From the NCBI GenBank assembly GCA_051653405.1, contig JBOFWC010000102.1, positions 35,836 to 99,835 on the forward strand: a stretch of DNA of 64,000 bases. The letters run 5' to 3'. The position numbers and the translations under genes were made by a program. The notes under the pieces were generated by a model. It saw nothing but the letters and a program-made list of their open reading frames with translations, was not told the origin of the DNA and did not search any database. How positions within the stretch are numbered: position 1 is the stretch's first letter; each line of letters begins with the position of its first letter. The DNA comes from Proteocatella sp051653405 (GTDB lineage Bacteria; Bacillota; Clostridia; Peptostreptococcales; Filifactoraceae). Of the stretch, positions 9,265 through 18,004 are shown one piece after another.

Positions 9265-9945
9265 CTATAAATATACTTCCGCTGAAAGTTTATTCAAACT
9301 TTCTCTATCAATAACTTCATAGATGCCTTTTTGTTTATTGAGATACTTCTTGTTACAAAAAGCTTCAAGGGTTCTAAGAAGATGTCTATAGCTACTTCCT
9401 AAAAGCTCTGCTACTTCGGTTAGATTTCCTTCAAATTTAAGTTTTTCCTCGCCGTCACTCGTTTTTAATATATAAGCTGCAAGTCTATTTTCTAGTGGAT
9501 AAAGAGAGTTTATAGAACTATTATGAGCACATCTGTGAAGCTTTTTACCAAGATTTTCACATATGAATCTCAAGAATTTCGCATCTTCAATAAGATTTGT
9601 TCTTACAAATTCCATGGGTATTCCTATGCAGTAAGAATCTTTAAGCGCCTGCATACTACCTGATGCAGTTTTCATACTCAAGGTTTCTAAATCTCCTATC
9701 ACTTGAAAATCCTCATAAAAACAAGTAAGTAAATTTTTCCCATTTTCCAAAGAAACAAAAGATTTTGCTTTTCCTTCTGTCAAAAATATCAAATAATCTA
9801 AAACCTCATCTTCTTTACATAAAAATTCATGCTTTTTGTACATAAGTAGCTTCATTTGCGCACTCATATCTAAAGTAAATATTTTATCAATATTGTATTT
9901 TTCTATTTGTTTCTTTTTTAAAATTTCATTATTCAATATAACCAC
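9265..9945 (-). CDS. Crp/Fnr-family transcriptional regulator, YeiL-like
   Basis: 226 residues: an N-terminal cyclic-nucleotide-binding-type beta roll (FLTEGKAKSFV, QVIGDLETLS) and a C-terminal winged helix (LTEVAELLGSSYRHLLRTLEAF). The arrangement, including GDLE and SYRHLLR, resembles the YeiL group. The start is a GTG (9945) with GGAG about 10 bases upstream. Two cysteines (CKEDE and CAHNSS regions) could be redox sensitive, but no clear Fe-S motif is seen. It is divergent from two DUF606 membrane genes across a perfect palindrome, so it probably controls them and itself. kdpE lies 52 bases downstream and might be co-transcribed. Confidence 0.8.
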   Translation of the reverse strand: MVILNNEILKKKQIEKYNIDKIFTLDMSAQMKLLMYKKHEFLCKEDEVLDYLIFLTEGKAKSFVSLENGKNLLTCFYEDFQVIGDLETLSMKTASGSMQALKDSYCIGIPMEFVRTNLIEDAKFLRFICENLGKKLHRCAHNSSINSLYPLENRLAAYILKTSDGEEKLKFEGNLTEVAELLGSSYRHLLRTLEAFCNKKYLNKQKGIYEVIDRESLNKLSAEVYL

Positions 9946-10006
9946 AATGCTATGTCTCCATTTCCATTTATATTTTTATTTATATTTTTATTTCCATTTT
10001 CACAAT

Positions 10007-10022
10007 TATGACATATGTCATA
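10007..10022. promoter_or_regulatory. 16-bp perfect palindrome, probable Crp/Fnr-family operator
   Basis: TATGACATATGTCATA is a perfect palindrome in the 140-base gap between the divergent Crp/Fnr gene and the first DUF606 gene. Two-fold symmetric TGAC/GTCA half sites are typical for this regulator family. It lies about 62 bases upstream of the DUF606 ATG. The gap also contains a T-rich run of repeated tatttttatt units (about 9958-9996). Confidence 0.6.
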
Positions 10023-10084
10023 TTACTTTTCAATATATTCGTGTTAATATTCTATCTGAAGAAAAAATTAAAGGAGATTTTACT

Positions 10085-10507
10085 ATGAATTTATTGATTT
10101 CAACTGCTATAGGCGCATGTATATCTTTAATGCTTCTATTTAATGGAAATTTATCTGGTATTTATGGAAATTATACTGCTAGTATAATAATCCATGCCGT
10201 GGGCCTACTTAGCATAAGTCTTATTATATTTATAAAAAAATCAAGTTTTAAAGCCTGTAAAAATATTCCTTGGTATTTTTATAGCGCTGGCGCAATTGGT
10301 ATTATAACTGTAATTTTTAACAATGTAGCATTTTCAAAGCTAGGTGTAGCTATAACGCTGGCTATAGGCCTTTTAGGACAATCTATAACTTCTATAATAA
10401 TTGACCACTATGGATTATTTGGACTAGAGGTTGTTAAGTTTAGAAAAGAAAAGCTATTTGGTATATTTTTAGTTGTGTTTGGAATAGTAATTATGACTAT
10501 ATTCTAG
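10085..10507 (+). CDS. DUF606/YdcZ-family membrane protein (DMT superfamily half)
   Basis: 140 residues with about five hydrophobic helices, including the family's early MLLFNGNLSGIYGN and the PWYFYSAGAIG region. Such single-domain proteins belong to the drug/metabolite transporter superfamily and probably work as pairs; the substrate is unknown. I start at the ATG 10085, which follows AAAGGAGATTTT; an open frame extends much further upstream but crosses the regulatory palindrome. The paired gene follows after 10 bases. Confidence 0.82.
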   Translation: MNLLISTAIGACISLMLLFNGNLSGIYGNYTASIIIHAVGLLSISLIIFIKKSSFKACKNIPWYFYSAGAIGIITVIFNNVAFSKLGVAITLAIGLLGQSITSIIIDHYGLFGLEVVKFRKEKLFGIFLVVFGIVIMTIF

Positions 10508-10517
10508 GGAGGAAAAT

Positions 10518-10988
10518 ATGTTATATGTAATAGCTGCTATAGTCTCTGGAATAGCTATAGTTATAGCACGTATTGTAAATTTTAAACTTGCTGATAAAAT
10601 CGGTATAGCTCAGGGCACCTTCTTTAATAATTTAATAGGGCTTATATTTTCTATATTGGTATTTTTTATAAGTGGAAATATTTTTTCTTTTGACAATATA
10701 AGTTTTGCACCTGGAAGCATTTTCATATATTTAGGTGGTTTCTTGGGAGTAATTGTTGTTTCTCTTTCAAGCTATATGACTCCAAAACTTTCCGCTTTTT
10801 ATTTCACGCTTTTTGTATTTATAGGCCAGCTTTTTACAGCTATATTTATTGACTATGTAACGCTTGATATACTTTCTATTGGAAAAATAGTTGGGGGAAT
10901 ACTAGTTCTTTCTGGACTTATATACAATTTAAAAATAGATAGCGCTTATAATAACAATAAAACGTATAAAGAAGTTGTTGGAGAATAA
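10518..10988 (+). CDS. second DUF606/YdcZ-family membrane protein
   Basis: 156 residues, about five membrane helices, with the DUF606 pattern (ARIVNFKLADKIGIAQGTFFNN, LGGFLGVIVVSLSSYMTPKLS, IFIDYVTLDILSIGKIVGG). GGGAGGAAAAT precedes the ATG. It probably forms a heterodimeric transporter with the gene just upstream and is controlled by the divergent YeiL-like regulator. Substrate unknown. Confidence 0.82.
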   Translation: MLYVIAAIVSGIAIVIARIVNFKLADKIGIAQGTFFNNLIGLIFSILVFFISGNIFSFDNISFAPGSIFIYLGGFLGVIVVSLSSYMTPKLSAFYFTLFVFIGQLFTAIFIDYVTLDILSIGKIVGGILVLSGLIYNLKIDSAYNNNKTYKEVVGE

Positions 10989-11029
10989 TTTTTTAACCGC
11001 TAAAAACAAAAAAATTAAAGTATAAATAA

Positions 11030-11078
11030 ATTGTAAGGCATATGCTTCCATAAATGAGAGGAAATATATGCCTACAAT
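11030..11078. terminator. hairpin between convergent genes
   Basis: Inverted repeat ATTGTA-A-GGCATAT / ATATGCC-TACAAT with a second inner TTCC/GGAA pairing, between the second DUF606 gene (plus) and the MCP (minus). U-tracts are weak on both sides, so terminator function is likely but not certain. Confidence 0.5.
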
Positions 11079-11097
11079 TTCAAAAATATATTAGTAT

Positions 11098-13188
11098 TTA
11101 TATTTTAAATGATCCAACAATATTTCTAAGCGTATCTGCTTGTGAATAAAGCTCTTCACTTAAAGCAGCACTCTCCTCTGAGTTTGCTGAATTACTGTGT
11201 ACAACTGCTGATATCTGGTCTATTCCAATTTTCACTTCCTCTACTGCTTTTACCTGTTCTATTGAGTCCTCTGATATTCCATCTATTGCTTCTACAACTT
11301 CTTTTGTGTCATTTGAAACTGTTTCCATAATTCTAGCAGCTTGACTAGCTACTTTATTACCTTCATTTACAGTATCAATAGAATTTTTTATGAGCTCCGT
11401 AGTGCTTCTAGCGGCTTCTGCACTTTTTGAAGCAAGATTTCTTACTTCATCTGCAACCACCGCAAATCCTTTACCCGCTTCCCCTGCTCTTGCCGCTTCT
11501 ACCGCTGCATTAAGAGCAAGAATGTTGGTCTGAAATGCTATGTCTTCAATTGTCTTAATTATCTTTCCTATGTCATTTGAACTATCTTTTATATTTCCCA
11601 TAGCCTCTATCATCTTCTGCATTTCTAGATTGCAGTTTTCAATCTCATTTCCAACTGATTCTACTTTTAATCTTGATGCTTCTGCATTTTGGGAGCTATT
11701 TTTTATTCGCTCCGTTACATTAAATACTGTAGCTGATAATTCTTCTATTGAGCTTGATTGCTCTGTACTTCCCTGAGCTAAAGATTGTGCTCCAGAAGAT
11801 ACTTGTTCTGAACTATTTAATATATGTTCTGATGCATTTTTTATTTCTTCCATTACATTTCGATTCGATTCTATCATCTCTTTTAATTTTAAATTAAAAA
11901 TATCTTTTTCAGAGTAAGGAACTATCTCCGATGTAAGATCCTGAGATGCAACTTTAGATATTTCAAATATCCATTTTTTCACTATATCCGTAAGTTTTTC
12001 AACATCTTCCAACGTATGTGATATCTCATCTTTTATACCATCATTATGCTTAATTTCTACATCCCAGTCTCCTGTCTTTATTATATAATCTACAGTTTCA
12101 TTTAGGTAATATAGAGGCTTAAGATTACCATCGATATGTCTTTTAATATAAATAATTGCTACGAATATAAATAGTGCTGATAAAAGCACTACTGCCGCAA
12201 TTGTAATATATACTGCTCCAAAAACATCAAGATTATTTACAGTTGCAGTTATAGTCCATACAGACTCATTAGCTCCCGCAAATAAAGGTACTGATGTAAA
12301 TAAATTTTTAGTTGTTCCTACTCTAAATTTATCATGAACTGTAGCTTTTGATTCTGCTGAGTTTGCAATTGATTCTGAGGCTCTTCCTTCATGAAATACC
12401 TCTACATTTTTACCTATAAGGTCTTTATTTTCACTGTAAGATATTAGCCCATCTGGCGATATCATAGTAAAATATCCCTTATCATAAATTCGGCTACCTT
12501 CAAGCACGCTGTTTATAATATCCATTGAAATATCTGCCGTAACTACCCCTATTGTATTTCCATTTTTATCGTGAATTGGAGCCGCACAGGTTGTCATAAA
12601 AACATCTTCTCCATTTACTGCATACCAGTATGGATTTGTTACTGCATTTTTGCCTGTTTGAATCGGAATATTATACCAGTCGGCATCTGCTTGGTCATAA
12701 CCCACTAGGGCTTCATATTTAAAATTTCCATTATCCGAATATATATATGGTACAAACCTTCCAGTATTATCACTATGTAACTTCCCTATATTAGCCTTAT
12801 CCTTTTCATCAAAGGCATTTGGTTTAAAGCAAACCCCCATTCCTATTAAATCTGAGTTTCCCTCCATAGTTTTTATAACCGAATCGATTACCTGTGTTCT
12901 TGTTAGGCTGTTTTCCTGTGCCGCAATCTCTATAGTACTGCTTAGTGTTTCTACAACACTTATCTGTTTTTGAAACTGGCCTTCTAGCGCCTTAGCATAG
13001 CCTTGCGTCGAAGCTTCCATATATGCTTTTGATTCTTCATTTAAACTACTCAAAAACAAAACATTATATATAGAAACTACTATAATAAGTGATACCATAA
13101 GTGACACTACTACATCTTTTGAGATTTTATCCTTAATGCTTACAAAATCTTTATTTTTAAAACTTTCCTTCTTAAATAATTTCTTCAT
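11098..13188 (-). CDS. methyl-accepting chemotaxis protein with dCache sensor
   Basis: Membrane chemoreceptor of 696 residues. It has an N-terminal helix at about 27-50, an extracellular double-Cache domain (DSDLIGMGVCFKPN-like start, ADWYNIPIQTGKNAVTNPYW and VTADISMDII), a second helix near 320-345, a HAMP-like linker, and the signalling hairpin IAFQTNILALNAAVEAARAGEAGKGFAVVADEVR. Cache domains of this type often bind amino acids; the ligand here is unknown. It stands as a single gene. Confidence 0.93.
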   Translation of the reverse strand: MKKLFKKESFKNKDFVSIKDKISKDVVVSLMVSLIIVVSIYNVLFLSSLNEESKAYMEASTQGYAKALEGQFQKQISVVETLSSTIEIAAQENSLTRTQVIDSVIKTMEGNSDLIGMGVCFKPNAFDEKDKANIGKLHSDNTGRFVPYIYSDNGNFKYEALVGYDQADADWYNIPIQTGKNAVTNPYWYAVNGEDVFMTTCAAPIHDKNGNTIGVVTADISMDIINSVLEGSRIYDKGYFTMISPDGLISYSENKDLIGKNVEVFHEGRASESIANSAESKATVHDKFRVGTTKNLFTSVPLFAGANESVWTITATVNNLDVFGAVYITIAAVVLLSALFIFVAIIYIKRHIDGNLKPLYYLNETVDYIIKTGDWDVEIKHNDGIKDEISHTLEDVEKLTDIVKKWIFEISKVASQDLTSEIVPYSEKDIFNLKLKEMIESNRNVMEEIKNASEHILNSSEQVSSGAQSLAQGSTEQSSSIEELSATVFNVTERIKNSSQNAEASRLKVESVGNEIENCNLEMQKMIEAMGNIKDSSNDIGKIIKTIEDIAFQTNILALNAAVEAARAGEAGKGFAVVADEVRNLASKSAEAARSTTELIKNSIDTVNEGNKVASQAARIMETVSNDTKEVVEAIDGISEDSIEQVKAVEEVKIGIDQISAVVHSNSANSEESAALSEELYSQADTLRNIVGSFKI

Positions 13189-13404
13189 AAACTCTCTCCC
13201 TAAACCTTTAATAAAAAACTAATGCATTAACAAAACATTAACGACTTATAAAGAATAACAAATTTATTTTTAAAAGTCTATAGAAATTTTCTATTTTAAA
13301 TATATTTTAGTTTAAATATTGTTAACATTACCCTAAATTCTTAATTTTAATTTAAATAACATCCATTTATACTCATACTATTCAAAAATATAAATATATT
13401 AATC

Positions 13405-13488
13405 AAAAAAATATACTCCTAAATAAACTTTAAGAGTATATCTTCTTAACTTATGAGGCTATCTTCAATTTTCTTCGATTGCCAATTT
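13405..13488 (-). repeat. two-hairpin intergenic repeat, copy A, with terminator
   Basis: Read on the minus strand, a first hairpin (GGCAATC / GATAGCC, one mismatch) is followed by a perfect 8-bp terminator stem (ATATACTC / GAGTATAT, 13441-13411) with a 15-base loop and a U-run. It is closely similar to 45237-45316: about 29 of the first 32 bases agree, loop included, as does TGAGNCTATC further on. It lies 16 bases after the end of the ADP-ribosylglycohydrolase gene and probably ends that operon. The remaining 13189-13404 holds only the MCP upstream region; I see nothing else there. Confidence 0.6.
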
Positions 13489-13503
13489 AAATATTATATT
13501 TAT

Positions 13504-14904
13504 TTAATTGTATTCTTTAACCGAATCTACTACAAGTTTTGTTATTTCAGTTATACTTGTTTTTTCATACCCACGTACATATGACATAATGTCTTCTCCA
13601 ATTGGAGTTTTCCACTTAGCTTCTATGCATTCTATCCCATAAGCTATTCCAAATAATGTCATTATCTGTGCCGCATTACAGTCTACATCCTGTCCTGCCA
13701 TACTTATAAGGTTTATACATTTATTAAAATTATTTTCACTGAAATAAAGTGCTACTACTTCTGCTGCTGCATTTGGGTATGCATGTATCCAGTTGTATTC
13801 TTTAAATTGTATCTCGCAAAGCTTCCATGCTTCTTCAAAATTTCCTTTTGACATGCAAGCATCCAGTGCAAATTTTACTACAGCATAGTATTCACTATTC
13901 TTTGGCACCATATCTATAGCTTTTTTAACTATTGTTCTCATGTCATCTTCTACATATGCCATAGAACACATCATAGCATTAAACATTTCACCTATAACAC
14001 CATTGTTGTGATGAGATACTACCCCATCTTTAAAAGCTAGTTCTGCAGCAAGCTTAGGATTTGCAGGGGCTACCATACCACACACTGTACCTCTCATCTG
14101 CGCTCCAATCCACTCTCTAAACGGATTAGAACGGTATCCACTTTCAGGAGGATATATTCCAAGCATTATATTTTTTAGTGCAATATCTTCTGCTGACCAA
14201 CCTGACGGAATAAGTGCTACCCACTCAAGTGCAATATCTTCTGGTTTAAGCTTGTATCCATTTTTTCTAAAAGCTTCTAAAAAAGCTACTTCATATGTTA
14301 TATCATCATTGTAAGTGCTTGGTTTTCTTACATAATCATTTATGTCCCCAAAAGCTTCTTTTATATTTGATGTAGTATAGCCTTCTATAGCAGTTCCTAC
14401 TCCAGCGCCTACAATCTGCGCAAGCCAGCCTGCATAAGTTTTATCAAAAAAGTTTTTTGAATCCGAAATTACTTCCTTACTTTTATCCCCATAATCGTAA
14501 AATTTTACGTTTTTTTCGTATTTTTCAAAGCTATCATAGCATTCATATTTCCAAAATGGATGTCCTTCTATTTTGGGAGCATTATTAAGTATATTGAATA
14601 CTTTAGAGGTAAGTCTTGTTAGTTCTATCTTGTTTTCAGTTTCCCTATATTCAAGTGCCTTAGGAATTAATTTTTCAGCTTCTGTAACATCATATCCCAT
14701 ATTGTACATAGACTGAATTCCTGCAAGTAGAACTCTTTCTGGAGCAAATGAACCTGGTACATTACTTCCCCACAAAAGCTTAACATATTGCCAGTTTCTT
14801 TCATCTACCTCAAAGGCTTCTTCCCATGTCTGCTCATCTTCACTTAAAACAACTGGTTTTGCATTTGTAATCAGTTCATAATCATATTCATATGCTCTTT
14901 TCAT
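13504..14904 (-). CDS. divergent ADP-ribosylglycohydrolase family protein
   Basis: 466 residues. Residues from about 157 on match the ADP-ribosylglycohydrolase fold: GWLAQIVGAGVGTAIEG, an acidic NDD pair near 199-201, and near 400 AGQDVDCNAAQ in the position of the usual GGDTDT-N motif. The family hydrolyses N- or O-glycosidic bonds to ribose, as in DraG and ARH enzymes, using two magnesium ions. Here the DDT threonine is Ile and DTD is DVD, so metal binding may be altered. About 150 residues of N-terminal extension precede the domain. It is the last gene of a nucleoside import and hydrolysis operon, 20 bases after a nucleoside hydrolase. This suggests a small-molecule riboside substrate rather than protein ADP-ribose (inference). 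Confidence 0.85.
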   Translation of the reverse strand: MKRAYEYDYELITNAKPVVLSEDEQTWEEAFEVDERNWQYVKLLWGSNVPGSFAPERVLLAGIQSMYNMGYDVTEAEKLIPKALEYRETENKIELTRLTSKVFNILNNAPKIEGHPFWKYECYDSFEKYEKNVKFYDYGDKSKEVISDSKNFFDKTYAGWLAQIVGAGVGTAIEGYTTSNIKEAFGDINDYVRKPSTYNDDITYEVAFLEAFRKNGYKLKPEDIALEWVALIPSGWSAEDIALKNIMLGIYPPESGYRSNPFREWIGAQMRGTVCGMVAPANPKLAAELAFKDGVVSHHNNGVIGEMFNAMMCSMAYVEDDMRTIVKKAIDMVPKNSEYYAVVKFALDACMSKGNFEEAWKLCEIQFKEYNWIHAYPNAAAEVVALYFSENNFNKCINLISMAGQDVDCNAAQIMTLFGIAYGIECIEAKWKTPIGEDIMSYVRGYEKTSITEITKLVVDSVKEYN

Positions 14905-14924
14905 CCTTAATCTCCTTTTTTATT

Positions 14925-15857
14925 TTATTGGTGGTGTTTCATCATCTGTTTTAACATTTCTAAAAACATTTCCGTATTTCCTTTTACTGCTACACTAGCA
15001 TTAAGGGCTTTCTTTCTATGCGATCTATCTAAATCAACTACAGTTCTTCCTTCATTTAATCCTTTTCTAGTTTCTACTGTCACATAGAAATCTTTGCACT
15101 CTAAGACCTCTGGCTTTATAACACTTGCTACTGTAAGCGCATCATGTACTGCTACAAAGTCATATCCAAATCGCTTATAGGTATTTGCCATATGATCTAA
15201 AAGCATAGAAACCTCGTTATTCACTTTTGAATCTACTTTTTTAAGCTGTGATACTAAATCTGGGGTAAGCACCGTATCCATAGTAACATTAAGTCCTACC
15301 ATAGTAACTGGAACGCCTGATTTAAACACTACATCTGCTGCAAATGGGTCTACATAGATATTAAACTCACTATATGGTCTTACGTTTCCTACTCCTGTAG
15401 AGCCACCCATTATAGTTATCTTTTCTATATGCTTGTAAAGGTCATCATACTTTAAAAGTGCTATCGCTACATTTGTAAGAGGCCCTACTGCTATTATATT
15501 TAATTTTCCATCCGCCTTTAATGCTTCTTGATAGATTACATCCCATGCATAGTCCTTATCAAATTCTTTATTTGATGACGGAAGTACTACAGGCCCAATG
15601 CCTGATGCTCCATGAACTTTGTCTGCTATCTCAAGTGCTTTATTAAGTGGTTTTTCTGCACCCTTTGCTATTCTTGTCTCTAACCCTAAAAATTCTGCTA
15701 TATCTAAAGCATTTTTTGCAGTTCTTTCAAGTGTCTGATTACCAGCAACTGCAGTAAGTGCTCTTATATCTAATTTATCTGAACTATCAGCTAGCATAAT
15801 TGCTATAAAATCATCTACTCCTGGATCTGTATCTATTATTACAGGAATCTTACTCAT
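14925..15857 (-). CDS. inosine-uridine preferring nucleoside hydrolase (second copy)
   Basis: 310 residues. The N-terminal calcium-binding motif of this family is present as DTDPGVDD, with ITIMGGS, EFNIYVDPFAADVVF and the later AVHDALTVA. Nucleoside hydrolases split ribonucleosides to free base and ribose with water. It shares length and organisation with the gene immediately upstream but the sequences differ considerably, suggesting different base preferences. It lies 17 bases downstream of the first hydrolase and 20 bases before the ADP-ribosylglycohydrolase gene. Confidence 0.93.
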   Translation of the reverse strand: MSKIPVIIDTDPGVDDFIAIMLADSSDKLDIRALTAVAGNQTLERTAKNALDIAEFLGLETRIAKGAEKPLNKALEIADKVHGASGIGPVVLPSSNKEFDKDYAWDVIYQEALKADGKLNIIAVGPLTNVAIALLKYDDLYKHIEKITIMGGSTGVGNVRPYSEFNIYVDPFAADVVFKSGVPVTMVGLNVTMDTVLTPDLVSQLKKVDSKVNNEVSMLLDHMANTYKRFGYDFVAVHDALTVASVIKPEVLECKDFYVTVETRKGLNEGRTVVDLDRSHRKKALNASVAVKGNTEMFLEMLKQMMKHHQ

Positions 15858-15874
15858 ATTTTTTCTCCTATTGC

Positions 15875-16807
15875 TTAGTGGTATTTATTAACCGCTTCTA
15901 TTATCATATCTATAAATTGATGTCTGTCTACATCTAGTAATACATCTGTGTTAGGTTCTAAATCAAATCTGTTTAAAAAGTCAGTTACAGTACAGCCTGT
16001 AGTATGCTCCCCATCCATGTCTATCTGCACATTTAATTTTTTTGATTTAAACATGTCTGGATTTATAAGCCATGCTATAGCGCACGGATCATGAAGAGGT
16101 GCAAAATCCCAGCCACATATTTCTTTATGGAATTTTATAAAATATTCAAGTAGTTCTGCTACAAGTACCGCTACTTTTCCGCCCTGACTTCTTATCTTTT
16201 CTATATCTTCCGGATAAACCTGTGCTTTATGCGTAACATCAAGTCCCGACATAGTTATTGGTACGCCTGATCTAAATACTATATCAGCGGCTTCTGGGTC
16301 TACAAGTATATTGAATTCTGCTGAAGCAGTCCAGTTTCCACCTATTGCAGAACCTCCCATAAGGCTTATTCTTTCTATTTTAGACTTTAGATGTGGATAT
16401 GCTGATAAAAATATTGCTATATTTGTAAGTGGACCCGTCGGTACAAGTGTAACTTTATCTTCACTTTCTTCTACAACTTTTGCCATAAGCTCATATGCAT
16501 TGATATCAAGTGCTTTTTGAGTTGATTCTGGAATAAATGGACCATCTAGTCCACTGTCTCCATGTACTTCTGGTGCAATTTCCAGTTCTCTTCTCATTGG
16601 TCTATCCGCACCTTTTGCTACTGGAATCTCCTTGTTCATAAACGTAAGCATTCTAAGTGCATTGTTTGTTGTTTTTGCTACTGTTTGGTTTCCACCAACT
16701 GTAGTAATAGCTTTTACATCTAGTTTATCTGATGCACATGCTAAAATCATAGCAATCGCATCATCATGACCTGGATCACAGTCCATGATTATCGGAATCT
16801 TTCTCAT
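15875..16807 (-). CDS. nucleoside hydrolase (first copy)
   Basis: 310 residues of the IunH/RihABC family: DCDPGHDD calcium site at the N-terminus, LVPTGPLTNIA, ISLMGGSA, EFNILVDPEAADIVF, PLHDPCAIAWL. Cytosolic enzyme that hydrolyses the N-glycosidic bond of imported nucleosides. The DPGHDD form is more like the RihA/RihB type, the second copy (DPGVDD) less so. It is separated from the upstream BMP lipoprotein gene by a 77-base gap containing a stable hairpin, unlike the tight spacing elsewhere in the operon. Confidence 0.93.
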   Translation of the reverse strand: MRKIPIIMDCDPGHDDAIAMILACASDKLDVKAITTVGGNQTVAKTTNNALRMLTFMNKEIPVAKGADRPMRRELEIAPEVHGDSGLDGPFIPESTQKALDINAYELMAKVVEESEDKVTLVPTGPLTNIAIFLSAYPHLKSKIERISLMGGSAIGGNWTASAEFNILVDPEAADIVFRSGVPITMSGLDVTHKAQVYPEDIEKIRSQGGKVAVLVAELLEYFIKFHKEICGWDFAPLHDPCAIAWLINPDMFKSKKLNVQIDMDGEHTTGCTVTDFLNRFDLEPNTDVLLDVDRHQFIDMIIEAVNKYH

Positions 16808-16828
16808 ACATTTACCTCTACTTTATAA

Positions 16829-16859
16829 TAATTGGCAAGAGGAATACCCTTGCCAATTA
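16829..16859 (-). other. intercistronic hairpin between BMP lipoprotein and nucleoside hydrolase genes
   Basis: Perfect 11-bp inverted repeat TAATTGGCAAG / CTTGCCAATTA with a 9-base loop. There is no U-tract on the minus strand (TTATAAAG follows), so it looks like an mRNA 3'-end stabiliser or partial attenuator that keeps the binding-protein message abundant rather than a full terminator. Confidence 0.6.
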
Positions 16860-16884
16860 CTTTAATATTTTCTATTTTAAAAAA

Positions 16885-17985
16885 TTATCTTACGCTGTCT
16901 TTTATTGCTTGGATTTCTTCTGTAGATTTTCCAAATGCTGTATCTACTACTAATGATCCATCTAGTATTGATTTCTCAAGTTCGTCTACCATTGTAACTA
17001 CTTCTTCAGAAACATTTGCTTTAAATGTATCATTTTTAGCTATACCAACACAGCCTTCTTCTATACCAAGTACTTCTCTTTCTCCCCAAGGAAGAGTTCC
17101 TTCTGTTTCTAATTTAATTGCTCTTAATAATGAGATATCTACTCTCTTAAGTGCTGATGTAAGAATATGGTCTGCTTTTGCTTTGTCAGTTTCCATGAAT
17201 GCCTCTGCCTGGTCACTGTCAACTCCGATTGCAAATTTATCTTTTTCTGTAGCTGCATCTATAACTCCAAGACCTGCTGTACTAGCAACTTGGTATACTA
17301 TGTCTGCATTTTGATTGATTTGAGCTAATGTAAGCTCTTTTGCTTTTGCACTGTCATTGAAGTTTCCAACATATCCTATAAGCATTTTTACATCTTCTTT
17401 AACATGCTTAGCACCTTGTATGTATCCTACAAGGAAGTCATTTATTACGTTATTTTCCATTCCGCCTACAAATCCAACTGTTCCAGTTTTAGTAGCTGAT
17501 GCTGCAACTGCTCCTGCAAGGAATGAACACTCATTTTGCTTATACTCTATAGAGTATACGTTATCAAGTCCACCTACACTGTAATCTACAGCTGAGTCAA
17601 ATATTATATATTTTTTATCTGGGTATTGAGGAGCTATTTCTTGAAGCTTCTCAACCATTTGCCATGTACCAACTATTATTATATCTGTTTCTGGGTCTTC
17701 TGAGAAATCTACAAGTGTAGGCATCCACTTAGTTTCATCATAAGTCATTTCAACAACCTTAACTGTCGCACCTAGCTCGTCTTCGATCATTTTACCACCA
17801 TTTGCTGCTGAATCATAGAACGCTTTGTCTCCTAGTGTTCCATTTAGCAGTATGGCAACATTTAAGCTCTCATCTTTTGCAGCATCCGTAGATTCTGCGC
17901 TGTCTCCTGCTCCTCCGCAACCTGTAAGAAGCATTGTTCCAGCTAATACAAGTGCCGCAAGCTTTGAAAATTTCATTTTTTTCAT
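16885..17985 (-). CDS. BMP family nucleoside-binding lipoprotein
   Basis: 366-residue substrate-binding lipoprotein of the BMP (Med/TmpC/PnrA) family: signal peptide with lipobox LTGC near residue 23, then NVAILLNGTLGDKAFYDSAANGG, IIVGTW, VGFVGGMENNVINDFLVGY and IGVDSDQAE. Members bind purine nucleosides. It feeds the two permeases and the ATPase encoded just upstream in the same operon. The hairpin after its stop may raise its level relative to the downstream genes. Confidence 0.93.
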   Translation of the reverse strand: MKKMKFSKLAALVLAGTMLLTGCGGAGDSAESTDAAKDESLNVAILLNGTLGDKAFYDSAANGGKMIEDELGATVKVVEMTYDETKWMPTLVDFSEDPETDIIIVGTWQMVEKLQEIAPQYPDKKYIIFDSAVDYSVGGLDNVYSIEYKQNECSFLAGAVAASATKTGTVGFVGGMENNVINDFLVGYIQGAKHVKEDVKMLIGYVGNFNDSAKAKELTLAQINQNADIVYQVASTAGLGVIDAATEKDKFAIGVDSDQAEAFMETDKAKADHILTSALKRVDISLLRAIKLETEGTLPWGEREVLGIEEGCVGIAKNDTFKANVSEEVVTMVDELEKSILDGSLVVDTAFGKSTEEIQAIKDSVR

Positions 17986-18004
17986 AATTTTTCCCTCCTG
18001 TTTT

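Noticed and set aside
9958..9996. T-rich repeated tatttttatt run as a tandem repeat element
   Set aside because: Short, irregular low-complexity DNA in an AT-rich promoter region; no support for a defined repeat.
13189..13404. Possible c-di-GMP riboswitch upstream of the chemoreceptor gene
   Set aside because: None of the conserved c-di-GMP-I or -II sequence blocks is present; the gap is simple AT-rich DNA.
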